DNA from: Paludibacterium purpuratum
GTDB taxonomy: Bacteria > Pseudomonadota > Gammaproteobacteria > Burkholderiales > Chromobacteriaceae
Assembly: GCF_004363805.1 (NCBI RefSeq)
Contig: NZ_SNZP01000006.1
Span: 1 to 64,000, forward strand
Direction: 5' to 3'
DNA: 64,000 bases
Part shown: in pieces, positions 1 through 7,782 of the stretch
Layout: each line of letters opens with the position of its first letter
How positions within the stretch are numbered: the first letter of the stretch is position 1
Position numbers and translations under genes: made by a program
Notes under the pieces: generated by a model
Told to the model about the DNA's origin: nothing
Seen by the model: the letters and a program-made list of their open reading frames with translations, nothing else
Database searches by the model: none

Positions 1-123
1 CGAAGAAACCCGAAGGTTACTTTCTGTCTCTTGCAGTGCAAGTGTCGGCTCTTCCCGGCACTCACACCTATCGGTTGTTCTGTTTGTTAAAGAGCGGTGC
101 TGCGTTTGTTGCTGCAGCGAAGG
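1..123 (-). other. 5' leader of an rRNA operon (16S gene off the left edge)
   Basis: Read on the minus strand, this is transcribed spacer between a strong promoter (130-158) and the window edge. It contains the boxB/boxA antitermination elements found in rrn leaders. The mature 16S sequence has not begun by position 1, so the 16S gene must start off the window. That an rRNA operon follows is inferred from the boxA element and promoter; no rRNA sequence is visible. Confidence 0.7.
85..118 (-). promoter_or_regulatory. boxB hairpin and boxA antitermination site
   Basis: The minus strand reads CGCTCTTTAACA at 85-96, matching 11 of 12 bases of the rrn boxA consensus TGCTCTTTAACA, which binds NusB/NusE. 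Just upstream, at 99-118, is a GCTGC/GCAGC stem with a 10-nt loop in the place expected for boxB. Confidence 0.75.
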
Positions 124-129
124 AGGTGA

Positions 130-158
130 ACTATACAGAGGCGGATCCAGCCGGTCAA
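130..158 (-). promoter_or_regulatory. rrn-type sigma-70 promoter
   Basis: On the minus strand a -35 TTGACC (153-158) is separated by exactly 17 bp from a -10 TATAGT (130-135). This is a near-consensus promoter directed at the leader with boxA. It lies about 50 bp downstream of the tex stop codon. Confidence 0.75.
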
Positions 159-208
159 GCACTTTCCTACACCAGCTGCAAAATCCGCCCCACAGCGCCC
201 AGCCGGCG

Positions 209-2503
209 CTATTTACGCAAGCGGGCAAACGCGGCCGCCATGGCGGTATCCGACGCCGGGGCACTCGATTGCGTCCGTTGACGCGATTTAGCGCTCTCGC
301 CACCGCGCGGCGTCGCGCGCGCACCCACCTCGTCATCCAGACGCATGGTCAGGGCAATGCGCTTGCGCGCCACATCCACCTCCAACACCTTGACCTTGAC
401 CACATCGCCGGCCTTGACCACCGCTCGCGGATCTTCCACATAACGCTTCGACAATGCCGAGATATGCACCAAGCCATCCTGATGCACCCCGATATCGACG
501 AAGGCGCCAAAATTGGTGACGTTGGTCACCACGCCCTCCAATTGCATTCCGGGCATTAGGTCGGACAACGACTCCACTCCTTCCTGGAAGGTCGCAGTGC
601 GGAACTCCGGCCGAGGATCGCGCCCCGGTTTGTCGAGTTCCTTTAGGATATCCACCACGGTCGGCAGGCCAAAACGTTCGTCGGCGAAATCCACCGGTCG
701 CAACCCACGCAAAAATGCGCTATCGCCAATCACGCCGCGCATATCGCGCCCCGACCGGGCCACGATCTTTTCCACCACCGGATAAGCCTCGGGGTGAACC
801 GCCGAGCCATCGAGCGGATTAGTGCCATCCATGATGCGCAGAAAGCCAGCCGCTTGCTCAAAGGTTTTATCCCCCAGCCGAGGCACGCGCTTGAGATCGC
901 CTCTGGCGCGAAAAGCGCCGTACTGGTCGCGGTACGCCACGATATTACCGGCCAAGGTCTGATTCAGGCCGGACACGCGAGTCAACAACGGGGCCGATGC
1001 CGTATTGACATCCACGCCGACCGCATTGACACAATCCTCCACCACGCCATCCAGCGCGCGCGCCAGTTGCCCCTGGTGCACATCGTGCTGATACTGACCA
1101 ACGCCGATGGATTTGGGGTCGATTTTCACCAATTCGGCCAGCGGATCTTGCAAACGACGGGCGATCGACACCGCTCCGCGCAGACTGACATCCAACCCCG
1201 GAAACTCCCCCGCAGCCAACTCGGAGGCCGAATAGACCGAGGCCCCCGCCTCGGACACCATCACGCTAGTCAACCCAAGCTCCGGATGCTGCCGAATCAG
1301 CGCTTGCGCCAGCTTATCGGTTTCGCGACTGGCGGTGCCGTTACCGATGGCCAGCAGCTCTGCGCGATGCCGAGCCGCCATTTTTGCAAGCTCGGCGATC
1401 GAGCGGTCCCAATCGTTGCGCGGCGCATGTGGATAGATGGTCGCCGTTTCCAGCAGCTTACCGGTATCGTCGACCGCCGCCACCTTGACCCCCGTGCGCA
1501 AACCCGGATCCAGGCCGATGGTGACGCGCCGGCCAGCCGGCGCCGCCAACAGCAGGTCGCGCAAATTGCCGGCAAACACCTTGATGGCCTCTGCCTCGGC
1601 AGCCTCCTTGAGGCGGGACATCAGTTCCAACTCTAAAGAAAGGAACACGCGCGCGCGCCAACACAGACGAATCGAATCCAACAGCCATTTATCCGCCGGC
1701 CTGCCACGGTCGGCCACAGCAAAGCGCTCCGCCATCAGACGTTCGTAGGCGCTACGCTCGGTCAGCGGCGTCTCGTCCGGCTGATACTTGATCGTCAACT
1801 GCAACACACCTTCATTGCGCCCGCGCAGCAACGCCAAAGCGCGATGCGACGGCATGGCGTGCAAAGCCTCGCGATGCTGGAAGTAGTCGGAGAATTTGGC
1901 ACCCTCCCCCTCCTTGCCCGACACGACCTCCGCCGCCATCTCGCCTTCGCACCACAGCTTCTCGCGCAAAGTGCCGAGCAAGTCGGCATCCTCGGCAAAG
2001 GTTTCGATCAGAATAGCGCGCGCTCCGTCGAGCGCCGCACGGACATCGGCCACGCCGCGGCTTTCGTCCACATAGGCTGCCGCAGTCGCTTCGGGTTCAA
2101 GCGAAGAGTCGGCCAACAGCATTTCGGCCAACGGTTGCAGGCCGGCTTCGCGGGCGATCTGCGCCTTAGTGCGACGCTTGGGCTTATAGGGTAGATACAG
2201 GTCTTCGAGGGTGGTCTTGTTATCGGCGGCAAAAATGGCCTGCCGCAATGCCGGCGTCAATTTATCCTGTTCGGCAATCGATCGCAGGATCGCCTCGCGC
2301 CGCTCGTCCAGTTCGCGCAGATAGGTCAAGCGTTCATCCAGCTTGCGCAATTGAGTATCGTCGAGGCCGCCGGTCACTTCCTTACGATAACGAGCGACAA
2401 ACGGCACCGTGGCGCCACCATCGAGCAATTCGACCGTGGCGGCCACCTGATTTTCACGCACCTGCAATTCTGCCGCGATCCGGCTGGCAATACTTGGCAA
2501 CAT
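209..2503 (-). CDS. tex: Tex family S1 RNA-binding transcription accessory protein
   Basis: Tex is a conserved nucleic-acid-binding protein implicated in transcription and RNA turnover. The translation has the Tex N-terminal helical region ([19 protein letters not shown]), a YqgF/RNase H-like segment near residue 330 ([10 protein letters not shown]), a helix-hairpin-helix region around 490-580, and an S1 domain at roughly 650-720 ([21 protein letters not shown]). Length, 764 aa, is typical. I chose the ATG at 2503; an in-frame TTG two codons upstream (2509) is the alternative and neither has a strong ribosome site. It has its own promoter (2536-2563) and reads toward the rRNA leader. Confidence 0.95.
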   Translation of the reverse strand: MLPSIASRIAAELQVRENQVAATVELLDGGATVPFVARYRKEVTGGLDDTQLRKLDERLTYLRELDERREAILRSIAEQDKLTPALRQAIFAADNKTTLEDLYLPYKPKRRTKAQIAREAGLQPLAEMLLADSSLEPEATAAAYVDESRGVADVRAALDGARAILIETFAEDADLLGTLREKLWCEGEMAAEVVSGKEGEGAKFSDYFQHREALHAMPSHRALALLRGRNEGVLQLTIKYQPDETPLTERSAYERLMAERFAVADRGRPADKWLLDSIRLCWRARVFLSLELELMSRLKEAAEAEAIKVFAGNLRDLLLAAPAGRRVTIGLDPGLRTGVKVAAVDDTGKLLETATIYPHAPRNDWDRSIAELAKMAARHRAELLAIGNGTASRETDKLAQALIRQHPELGLTSVMVSEAGASVYSASELAAGEFPGLDVSLRGAVSIARRLQDPLAELVKIDPKSIGVGQYQHDVHQGQLARALDGVVEDCVNAVGVDVNTASAPLLTRVSGLNQTLAGNIVAYRDQYGAFRARGDLKRVPRLGDKTFEQAAGFLRIMDGTNPLDGSAVHPEAYPVVEKIVARSGRDMRGVIGDSAFLRGLRPVDFADERFGLPTVVDILKELDKPGRDPRPEFRTATFQEGVESLSDLMPGMQLEGVVTNVTNFGAFVDIGVHQDGLVHISALSKRYVEDPRAVVKAGDVVKVKVLEVDVARKRIALTMRLDDEVGARATPRGGESAKSRQRTQSSAPASDTAMAAAFARLRK

Positions 2504-2535
2504 CGGCAATATCTTGTGTTTTTGGGGAAGGCGTT

Positions 2536-2563
2536 ACTGTAGCCGGTTGGGAAACAAAATCAA
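2536..2563 (-). promoter_or_regulatory. putative tex promoter
   Basis: Minus-strand TTGATT (2558-2563), 16-bp spacer, TACAGT (2536-2541). It lies between the preceding terminator and the tex start, giving a leader of about 25 nt. Confidence 0.5.
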
Positions 2564-2582
2564 GCAGCTTATCGGGCACGAC

Positions 2583-2606
2583 AAAAAGGCCGGACATGCC
2601 GGCCTT
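2583..2606 (-). terminator. intrinsic terminator after the SpoIIAA-like gene
   Basis: An 8-bp perfect stem (2586-2593 with 2599-2606, 5-nt loop) is followed on the minus strand by a run of five T. It starts about 25 nt past the stop codon at 2631. Confidence 0.75.
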
Positions 2607-2630
2607 AAAAAAACGCACTACGTCAAACAC

Positions 2631-2978
2631 CTAGGATGCCATCAACCAGGCTTGCGCCACCGCACTATCGTCGAAATATTGCGAGTGACCGCGCGTCATG
2701 AGCCCGGCGAGATGAGCCGCCAGCTTAATCCAAACATCGCTAACCACGACCGCCACCCGGCCGAAATCCTTATCATGGGCACGCACGAAGCGCAGTTCCT
2801 CAAGCGCCATGTCCAGGGTAAAGTCCTTCAGTTCGGATAAATCGAGCAACACATGGGGATGACCGATCTCCGCCGTGCGCTTGAGCAAGGCCTCCTCGAA
2901 CAGCTTGAAATCGGCCAGGGTGAACTCGTTGAACAACGCCACATCCAGTCCGTACGACTGCTCACGAATCGAGATCAT
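2631..2978 (-). CDS. SpoIIAA-like (STAS-related) protein
   Basis: A 115-aa single-domain protein of the SpoIIAA-like family (STAS fold), known mostly from structures and without a settled role. The pattern of short strands and helices, with HVLLDLSELKDFTLDMALEE in the middle and a C-terminal WIKLAAHLAG helix, is typical. The usual anti-anti-sigma phospho-serine motif is not evident, so I do not infer partner switching. The ATG at 2978 has a good CAGGAG ribosome site 8 nt upstream. A promoter-like CTGACG-N17-TAGAAT overlaps the end of the next gene, and a clear terminator follows, so it appears monocistronic. Confidence 0.8.
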   Translation of the reverse strand: MISIREQSYGLDVALFNEFTLADFKLFEEALLKRTAEIGHPHVLLDLSELKDFTLDMALEELRFVRAHDKDFGRVAVVVSDVWIKLAAHLAGLMTRGHSQYFDDSAVAQAWLMAS

Positions 2979-3011
2979 TTGTCAGCTCCTGAATATCAAC
3001 CCAGTTATTTC

Positions 3012-3040
3012 ATTCTAGCTTCAAAGCCAATTGGCGTCAG
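3012..3040 (-). promoter_or_regulatory. putative promoter of the SpoIIAA-like gene
   Basis: Minus-strand CTGACG (3035-3040), 17-bp spacer, TAGAAT (3012-3017), about 35 bp before the start codon at 2978. Confidence 0.5.
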
Positions 3041-3615
3041 GTTCGCGGTTTAACGAACTGCGCCGAATAACAAAGCAACGCCAAATTCTTGCGATAACCC
3101 TTGTATTCGGATGCATTGGCCGCGCAACGCATCTCAAGGACTTTTTTACGATCCTTGCGCTGGAAGATGTGCAAGTTGCGCCGCACGATCCACAACCGGC
3201 CGGAAACATAGCGCCCCTCGCGATAATCCAACACCAGCCTGCCGGCCTTGGGCAAGTAGTGCATGGTTTGCGCCGCCTCGCGATCACCGTCCTGAGTCCG
3301 GAATTGGGCCGCGAGCCCGGCCAGTGTCTCGCCTTGACGCCATGAACGCAGACGCACCGTCACATCGATGGCGGCACGTTCGCGCTGGTCGGCTTTGGGT
3401 GGCACCACTCGCAGTTGGCGCATACCGTTGAAGGTTTCCGCGCGTACACGCCACCCTGTCGGCACAGTCAACTGTACCCCACTGACGACATCGGTGTAGA
3501 GATAGGAAACCGAAGAGCGTGCGGCATGCTGCACTACCACGGGAGGCGGGGCCGCAGAGACGGCGAGTGACACCAGCAAGAATGAGGCCGTAATAAAACG
3601 CGTATACCAGGTCAT
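3037..3615 (-). CDS. secreted protein of unknown function
   Basis: A 192-aa protein with a clear N-terminal signal peptide (TRFITASFLLVSLAVSAA, cleavage after the Ala-Ala). The mature part contains SGVQLTVPTGWRVR followed by alternating strands, loosely like the PsbP/Mog1-type fold of small exported proteins; that resemblance is only an impression. A longer in-frame GTG at 3645 would lie inside a terminator hairpin and spoil the signal peptide, so I start at the ATG at 3615. No Shine-Dalgarno is visible before it, and the hairpin at 3627-3652 ends only 11 bp upstream. Function unknown. Confidence 0.7.
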   Translation of the reverse strand: MTWYTRFITASFLLVSLAVSAAPPPVVVQHAARSSVSYLYTDVVSGVQLTVPTGWRVRAETFNGMRQLRVVPPKADQRERAAIDVTVRLRSWRQGETLAGLAAQFRTQDGDREAAQTMHYLPKAGRLVLDYREGRYVSGRLWIVRRNLHIFQRKDRKKVLEMRCAANASEYKGYRKNLALLCYSAQFVKPRT

Positions 3616-3624
3616 TGCATCAAC

Positions 3625-3652
3625 AAAAAAGGCGTGGAAACCCACGCCTTTT
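3625..3652 (-). terminator. terminator hairpin between the Rieske gene and the secreted protein
   Basis: GGCGTGG (3631-3637) pairs with CCACGCC (3642-3648), extended by A/T pairs, and is followed by six T on the minus strand. It starts 23 nt after the Rieske stop codon. The plus-strand side has four T, so it may act both ways. Confidence 0.75.
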
Positions 3653-3674
3653 CATTGTGCACGCAAAGCCGGCG

Positions 3675-4784
3675 TCAGGCCAGCGGCAAGTCGCCCATCT
3701 TTCGGCGATAGAACTCGTGGAAGTGCCGCATCCCCTCCTCCGTCGGCGACTGATACGGCCCTGTCTCGTTTCGACCGTCGAGCCACAAGGCGCGGCGTCC
3801 GTGATGCATGCGATAGCAGATCTCGTCGTCCTCCTTGGCTGTCTCGAAATAGGCGGCTTGCTCGGCTTCGATGAATTCGGGCTCGAAATAGATCACTTCT
3901 TCCGGGTAGAAGAACTCGGTAACGACGGAGCATTTTTCCGGGCCGCGCGGTAGAACCACGCTAATGACCAACGAATGCGGGTACCACTCGACCATAATGT
4001 TCGGGTAGTACGTCAGCCACAACGCGCCGAACTCCGGACACTGGTCGGCGTAGCGGCGCAACACTTCCTTGTGCCACTCGCCATACACCTTGGAACCAGG
4101 CCGGCTCAAGCGGTTCTTAATCCCAACCGATTGGACGTGGTATTGGCTACCCCACTCCCACTTCAAGTCGCCGCAATCGACGAAATTACCAAGCCCCGGA
4201 TGGAACGGGTCGACGTGATAATCCTCGGAATACACTTCGATGAAGGTTTTCCAGTTGAAGTCGTACTCGGTGACGTGAGTGCTGTGGTAGGCGAAGCCCG
4301 CGAAGTCCATGTACTTGGCAACGCCGAGCCGCTCCAGATCCTGGCGCACATTACGCTTGGCATCGAACAGCATACCGTGCCAGGAGACCAGCGGCGTCTG
4401 CCCCAGATTGAGGCAGGGCGTTTCCGGAAACAACGGGGCGCCGATCAGTTGCCCATGGTTGTCATAGGTCCAACCGTGCAGGTTGCACACCACGTGATTG
4501 CCGTTACCACGGCCCTGGTAAATGCGCGCCTGACGATGGCGACAAACATTGGACAACAACAGCACCTCGCCGCCTGCGCGCTTGAGCATTTTGCCGTGAT
4601 CGAGCCACTCGATGGTGTGATAGTCGCCTTCTTCAGGCACCATCAGCTCGTGCCCATAATAAACAGGGGCATCGGCAAACAATCGCTCCAGCTCCAGTCG
4701 ATGAATGGCGGGATCGAAATAAGTATTAATGGGAAGCTGGGCAGCAGCCGGTTGCAACAGCTGCGAAGAAGCCAGATCAGACAT
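3675..4784 (-). CDS. Rieske non-heme iron ring-hydroxylating oxygenase, alpha subunit
   Basis: A 369-aa oxygenase component. The N-terminal Rieske domain has the [2Fe-2S] ligand pattern C-x-H (CRHRQA) then C-x2-H (CNLHGW), and the C-terminal catalytic domain carries a His-x4-His iron site in EDYHVDPFH. Such enzymes hydroxylate or dealkylate substrates using electrons from a separate reductase. No reductase or ferredoxin gene is nearby, so substrate and partner cannot be told. The ATG at 4784 is preceded by GGAGG at good spacing; the in-frame GTG at 4793 sits on that ribosome site and is unlikely. A terminator follows at 3625-3652. Confidence 0.88.
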   Translation of the reverse strand: MSDLASSQLLQPAAAQLPINTYFDPAIHRLELERLFADAPVYYGHELMVPEEGDYHTIEWLDHGKMLKRAGGEVLLLSNVCRHRQARIYQGRGNGNHVVCNLHGWTYDNHGQLIGAPLFPETPCLNLGQTPLVSWHGMLFDAKRNVRQDLERLGVAKYMDFAGFAYHSTHVTEYDFNWKTFIEVYSEDYHVDPFHPGLGNFVDCGDLKWEWGSQYHVQSVGIKNRLSRPGSKVYGEWHKEVLRRYADQCPEFGALWLTYYPNIMVEWYPHSLVISVVLPRGPEKCSVVTEFFYPEEVIYFEPEFIEAEQAAYFETAKEDDEICYRMHHGRRALWLDGRNETGPYQSPTEEGMRHFHEFYRRKMGDLPLA

Positions 4785-4809
4785 TATTCCCACACCTCCA
4801 GGATAAAGA

Positions 4810-4838
4810 AGTATAAGACCAGCCGAATCTCGCCTAAA
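4810..4838 (-). promoter_or_regulatory. putative promoter of the Rieske gene
   Basis: Minus-strand TTTAGG (4833-4838), 17-bp spacer, TATACT (4810-4815), about 25 bp before the start codon. Confidence 0.45.
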
Positions 4839-5127
4839 ACGAGTTTACGGAACGCTACAAATCAGAATGAAGGCCATATGACGGGCCAGGGGTTGAATTC
4901 TGGCTCGACTTCACCCAAAGGGCAAGCAGTTTGCTGTAAAAAACAAGAAAACGTGGCCCATATGCCAAAAATTTTTGCCAAACCACAATTTAAGCACAAA
5001 AAGAGCAGCAAAAACCCATACTCCATCAATAGGTTATCTTTTTTTCGCTTTCACAAATCGTAAAAACATTAGTGATTTGGCAATTTTCCACATTGGAACT
5101 TTTGTGCAACACAACATACGCAGCCTC

Positions 5128-5141
5128 TTGATGTGCATCAA
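5128..5141. promoter_or_regulatory. perfect FNR/Anr-type binding site
   Basis: TTGATGTGCATCAA is an exact match to the FNR consensus TTGAT-N4-ATCAA and is fully palindromic. It lies in the 730-bp gap between the Rieske gene and pta. On the plus strand, TGCACA-N17-TAAATA (5170-5198) would place the site near -70, a known activating position. This could link a downstream RNA or pta to oxygen limitation; the target is inference. Confidence 0.65.
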
Positions 5142-5204
5142 TCTCAAGAGAATCATGCGCCGCCACCACTGCACAGCAAGGCGCCATAGGCGTAAATAGT
5201 GCAC

Positions 5205-5367
5205 TCGTTCAGCGCGAGCGGGCTGCATGTCAAACCATCGGGGAGAAGGCACTCGGCGGATGCGTTATACTGCATCGCAACATCGAACGGGGCCTGGCAG
5301 CGACATTTAGCCCCCGACTCGACGCGAGCGACACGGCTTAAAACCACATTTGCCAAATGGTTTTTTT
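5205..5367 (+). ncRNA. candidate small RNA upstream of pta (start uncertain)
   Basis: No open reading frame fits here, but the stretch has ordered structure. GGGGC/GCCCC pair across a short loop near 5290-5315, CTCG/CGAG form a second small stem, and a terminator-like hairpin with a T run lies at 5341-5367. The 5' end could be near 5205 (promoter TGCACA-N17-TAAATA downstream of the FNR site) or near 5278 (a lone TATACT at 5266). No known RNA family is recognised. It may instead be an attenuated pta leader. Confidence 0.3.
5341..5367 (+). terminator. terminator-like hairpin upstream of pta
   Basis: AAACC (5341-5345) and ATTT (5348-5351) pair with AAAT and GGTTT (5355-5363) across a 3-nt loop with a 2-nt bulge, followed by further T residues to 5367. 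It sits 150 bp before the pta start, so it ends some upstream transcript. Confidence 0.5.
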
Positions 5368-5515
5368 AAGATTCGTCCGGGCAGGCGGAATTCGACCCGA
5401 TCCACCTGATATTCAGGGAATTGAGCCCGCACGAGTCTTGGCCACATAGGGCAGCAAAGCGTTGATGATCGTACAGGCTCGCCCAAGCGGCGACCCGGCT
5501 TCAAGGACCCGAACA

Positions 5516-7600
5516 ATGCATACATTCTTTTTGGCCCCCATCGGTTTCGATGTCGGTTTGACCTCCGTCTCGCTGGGCATGATCCGCTCGCTGGAACAAG
5601 CCGGGCTGTCGGTCGGCTTCGTCAAGCCGATCGCTCAAGGCAACAACGACAAGGAAACCGAGCGTTCCACCCACTTTGCTCGTGCCATCTGCCGCGCAGA
5701 CGCGCCGCAACCGATCCCGATGGAGCATGTGGAAAAACTGTTGGGCCAAGGCCAAGTCGATCAGTTGATGGAAGAAATCGTCAGTCTGTATCGCAAGGTC
5801 GCCAACCAAAATGTCGACGTCGTGGTGGTCGAAGGCCTGGTGCCCGACCAGAAGCATGTCTTCTCGACCTTCCTTAATACCAAGATCGCTCGCAACCTCG
5901 AAGCGCAAACCATTCTGGTCGGCTCGGTAGGCCAGCTTAGCGACAATGAGATCGCCGAACAGATCGACCTGAGCGTCCAGTCCTTCGGCGGACACGGCGG
6001 CCAAATTGCCGGTGTGATTCTCAACCGCGAAAGTCACAAGCGCGATGTCGAGGCGGTACGCCAACAAGTGCTGGCCGGTAGCAAATGGGCGCAGGATATC
6101 GGCTTGCCGATTCTGGGCGTCATTCCGGATCAACACTCGCTGCTGGCTCCTCGGACGCTCGACATGGCACGCCATCTCAACGCGACCATCATGCACCCTG
6201 GCAAAATCAGCGAGCGTCGCGTCAACTCGATCGTCGTCACCCTGCGTACGGCGCCGAATTTCATTCATCTGCTCAAACCGGGCGCGCTGGTGATCACCAG
6301 CGGCGACCGGGAGGATGTGATCCTGGCAACCGCCATGGCCAGCATGAACGGCGTGCCGCTGGCCGGCCTGCTGTACACCTGCGATTCGCAGCCCGACCCC
6401 CGCATCCAGCAATTGTGTCACCACGCCTTTACCAGCGACCTGCCGGTAATGATCAGCGCGCTCAACACCTTCGAGACCAGCAGCATCCTGACCCAGATGG
6501 GCAAGGCCGTGCCGGAGGACGACACCGAGCGTATGGAACGGGTCATCGAGCATATCGCGGAAAACCTGGATGCCGCCAAGCTCAAGCAGTTCGTCGGCGA
6601 ACCGCACGAAGCGCGCCTGCCGCCGCCGGCCTTCCGCTACCAACTGCGCGAGAAGGCCCGTCAGGCCAACAAGCGCATCGTGCTGCCCGAGGGCAACGAG
6701 CCGCGCACCATCCGTGCCGCCGCCATCTGCCACGAAAAGCACATCGCCCGCTGCGTGCTGCTGGGCGACCCGATCGAGATCCAGCGTATCGCCGACAACC
6801 AGGGCATCGTGCTGCCGGCTTCGCTGGAAATTCTCGACCCGAACCAGATCCGCAGCCGCTACGTGCCGCCGATGGTCGAACTGCGCAAGAACAAGGGGCT
6901 GAACGCGCCGATGGCCGAGCAGCAACTGGAAGACAACGTGGTACTCGGCACCATGATGCTGGCGCTCGACGAAGTCGACGGCCTGGTCTCCGGCGCCGTG
7001 CACACCACCGCAAACACCATCCGGCCCGCGCTGCAATTGATCAAGACCGCACCGGAAGCTCGTCTGGTATCCAGCGTGTTCTTCATGTTGATGCCGGAAC
7101 AGGTGTTGGTCTACGGCGACTGCGCGGTCAACCCCGATCCGAACCCGGAAGAATTGGCCGATATCGCCATCCAGTCCGCCGACTCGGCCAAGGCCTTCGG
7201 CATCGAACCGCGCGTGGCGATGATCTCCTACTCCACCGGCAGCTCGGGTAGCGGCAGCGATGTGGAAAAGGTGCGCGAAGCCACGCGTATCGCCCGCGAG
7301 AAGCGCCCGGATCTGATTATCGACGGCCCGATGCAATACGACGCCGCCTCGGTCGAAAGCGTCGGACGCCAGAAAGCGCCGGGCAGCGAAGTCGCCGGCC
7401 GCGCCACCGTGTTCATCTTCCCCGACCTGAACACCGGCAACACCACCTACAAGGCGGTTCAGCGTTCGGCCAACGTCATCAGCGTCGGCCCGATGCTGCA
7501 AGGCCTGCGCAAGCCGGTCAACGACCTGTCGCGCGGCGCCCTGGTCGACGATATCGTCTACACCATCGCCCTGACGGCCTTGCAAGCGGGACAAAAGTAA
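5516..7600 (+). CDS. pta: phosphate acetyltransferase (long, two-domain form)
   Basis: Converts acetyl-CoA and phosphate to acetyl phosphate and CoA, the first step of the Pta-AckA acetate pathway. The 694-aa protein has the N-terminal P-loop-like/DRTGG half (GFDVGLTSVSLG near the start) and the C-terminal catalytic PTA domain from about residue 370, with VLPEGNEPRTIRAA and SYSTGSSGSGSDVEKV. The ATG at 5516 has AAGGA 8 nt upstream and aligns with the family start; the ORF could extend to 5462 but without homology. No ackA is adjacent. A strong terminator follows. An FNR site and a terminator hairpin lie upstream. Confidence 0.96.
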   Translation: MHTFFLAPIGFDVGLTSVSLGMIRSLEQAGLSVGFVKPIAQGNNDKETERSTHFARAICRADAPQPIPMEHVEKLLGQGQVDQLMEEIVSLYRKVANQNVDVVVVEGLVPDQKHVFSTFLNTKIARNLEAQTILVGSVGQLSDNEIAEQIDLSVQSFGGHGGQIAGVILNRESHKRDVEAVRQQVLAGSKWAQDIGLPILGVIPDQHSLLAPRTLDMARHLNATIMHPGKISERRVNSIVVTLRTAPNFIHLLKPGALVITSGDREDVILATAMASMNGVPLAGLLYTCDSQPDPRIQQLCHHAFTSDLPVMISALNTFETSSILTQMGKAVPEDDTERMERVIEHIAENLDAAKLKQFVGEPHEARLPPPAFRYQLREKARQANKRIVLPEGNEPRTIRAAAICHEKHIARCVLLGDPIEIQRIADNQGIVLPASLEILDPNQIRSRYVPPMVELRKNKGLNAPMAEQQLEDNVVLGTMMLALDEVDGLVSGAVHTTANTIRPALQLIKTAPEARLVSSVFFMLMPEQVLVYGDCAVNPDPNPEELADIAIQSADSAKAFGIEPRVAMISYSTGSSGSGSDVEKVREATRIAREKRPDLIIDGPMQYDAASVESVGRQKAPGSEVAGRATVFIFPDLNTGNTTYKAVQRSANVISVGPMLQGLRKPVNDLSRGALVDDIVYTIALTALQAGQK

Positions 7601-7624
7601 GCGCACTTCTCTTTCCGTCCGCTA

Positions 7625-7652
7625 AAGCCCCTGTTTCGACAGGGGCTTTTTT
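7625..7652 (+). terminator. intrinsic terminator after pta
   Basis: Ten-bp perfect stem (7625-7634 with 7639-7648), TTCG loop and a T run, 24 nt after the pta stop codon. Confidence 0.9.
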
Positions 7653-7704
7653 GCGTTTGGAAACATGCACATCGCATGATTTGGCCATTGATTCAAGCAA
7701 ACAT

Positions 7705-7733
7705 TTGTTTTAAAGTCTGCAAAAAAATATATT
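7705..7733 (+). promoter_or_regulatory. putative promoter of the chemoreceptor gene
   Basis: TTGTTT (7705-7710), 17-bp spacer, TATATT (7728-7733). An overlapping TAAAGTCT resembles a sigma-28 -35 element, but no matching -10 is found 11 bp on. Confidence 0.45.
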
Positions 7734-7782
7734 CAATTGGGATACCGCAAACCGCAATAGCCAATCCAGGAGTAATCGATCG

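Noticed and set aside
3625-3645. GTG start at 3645 for the secreted protein
   Set aside because: It lies inside a terminator stem and places ten residues before an otherwise perfect signal peptide.
5501-7606. 701-codon open frame antisense to pta
   Set aside because: Composition is that of a frame opposite GC-rich codons (His, Arg, Gln, Ala, Asp rich) with no recognisable domain; pta on the other strand is certain.
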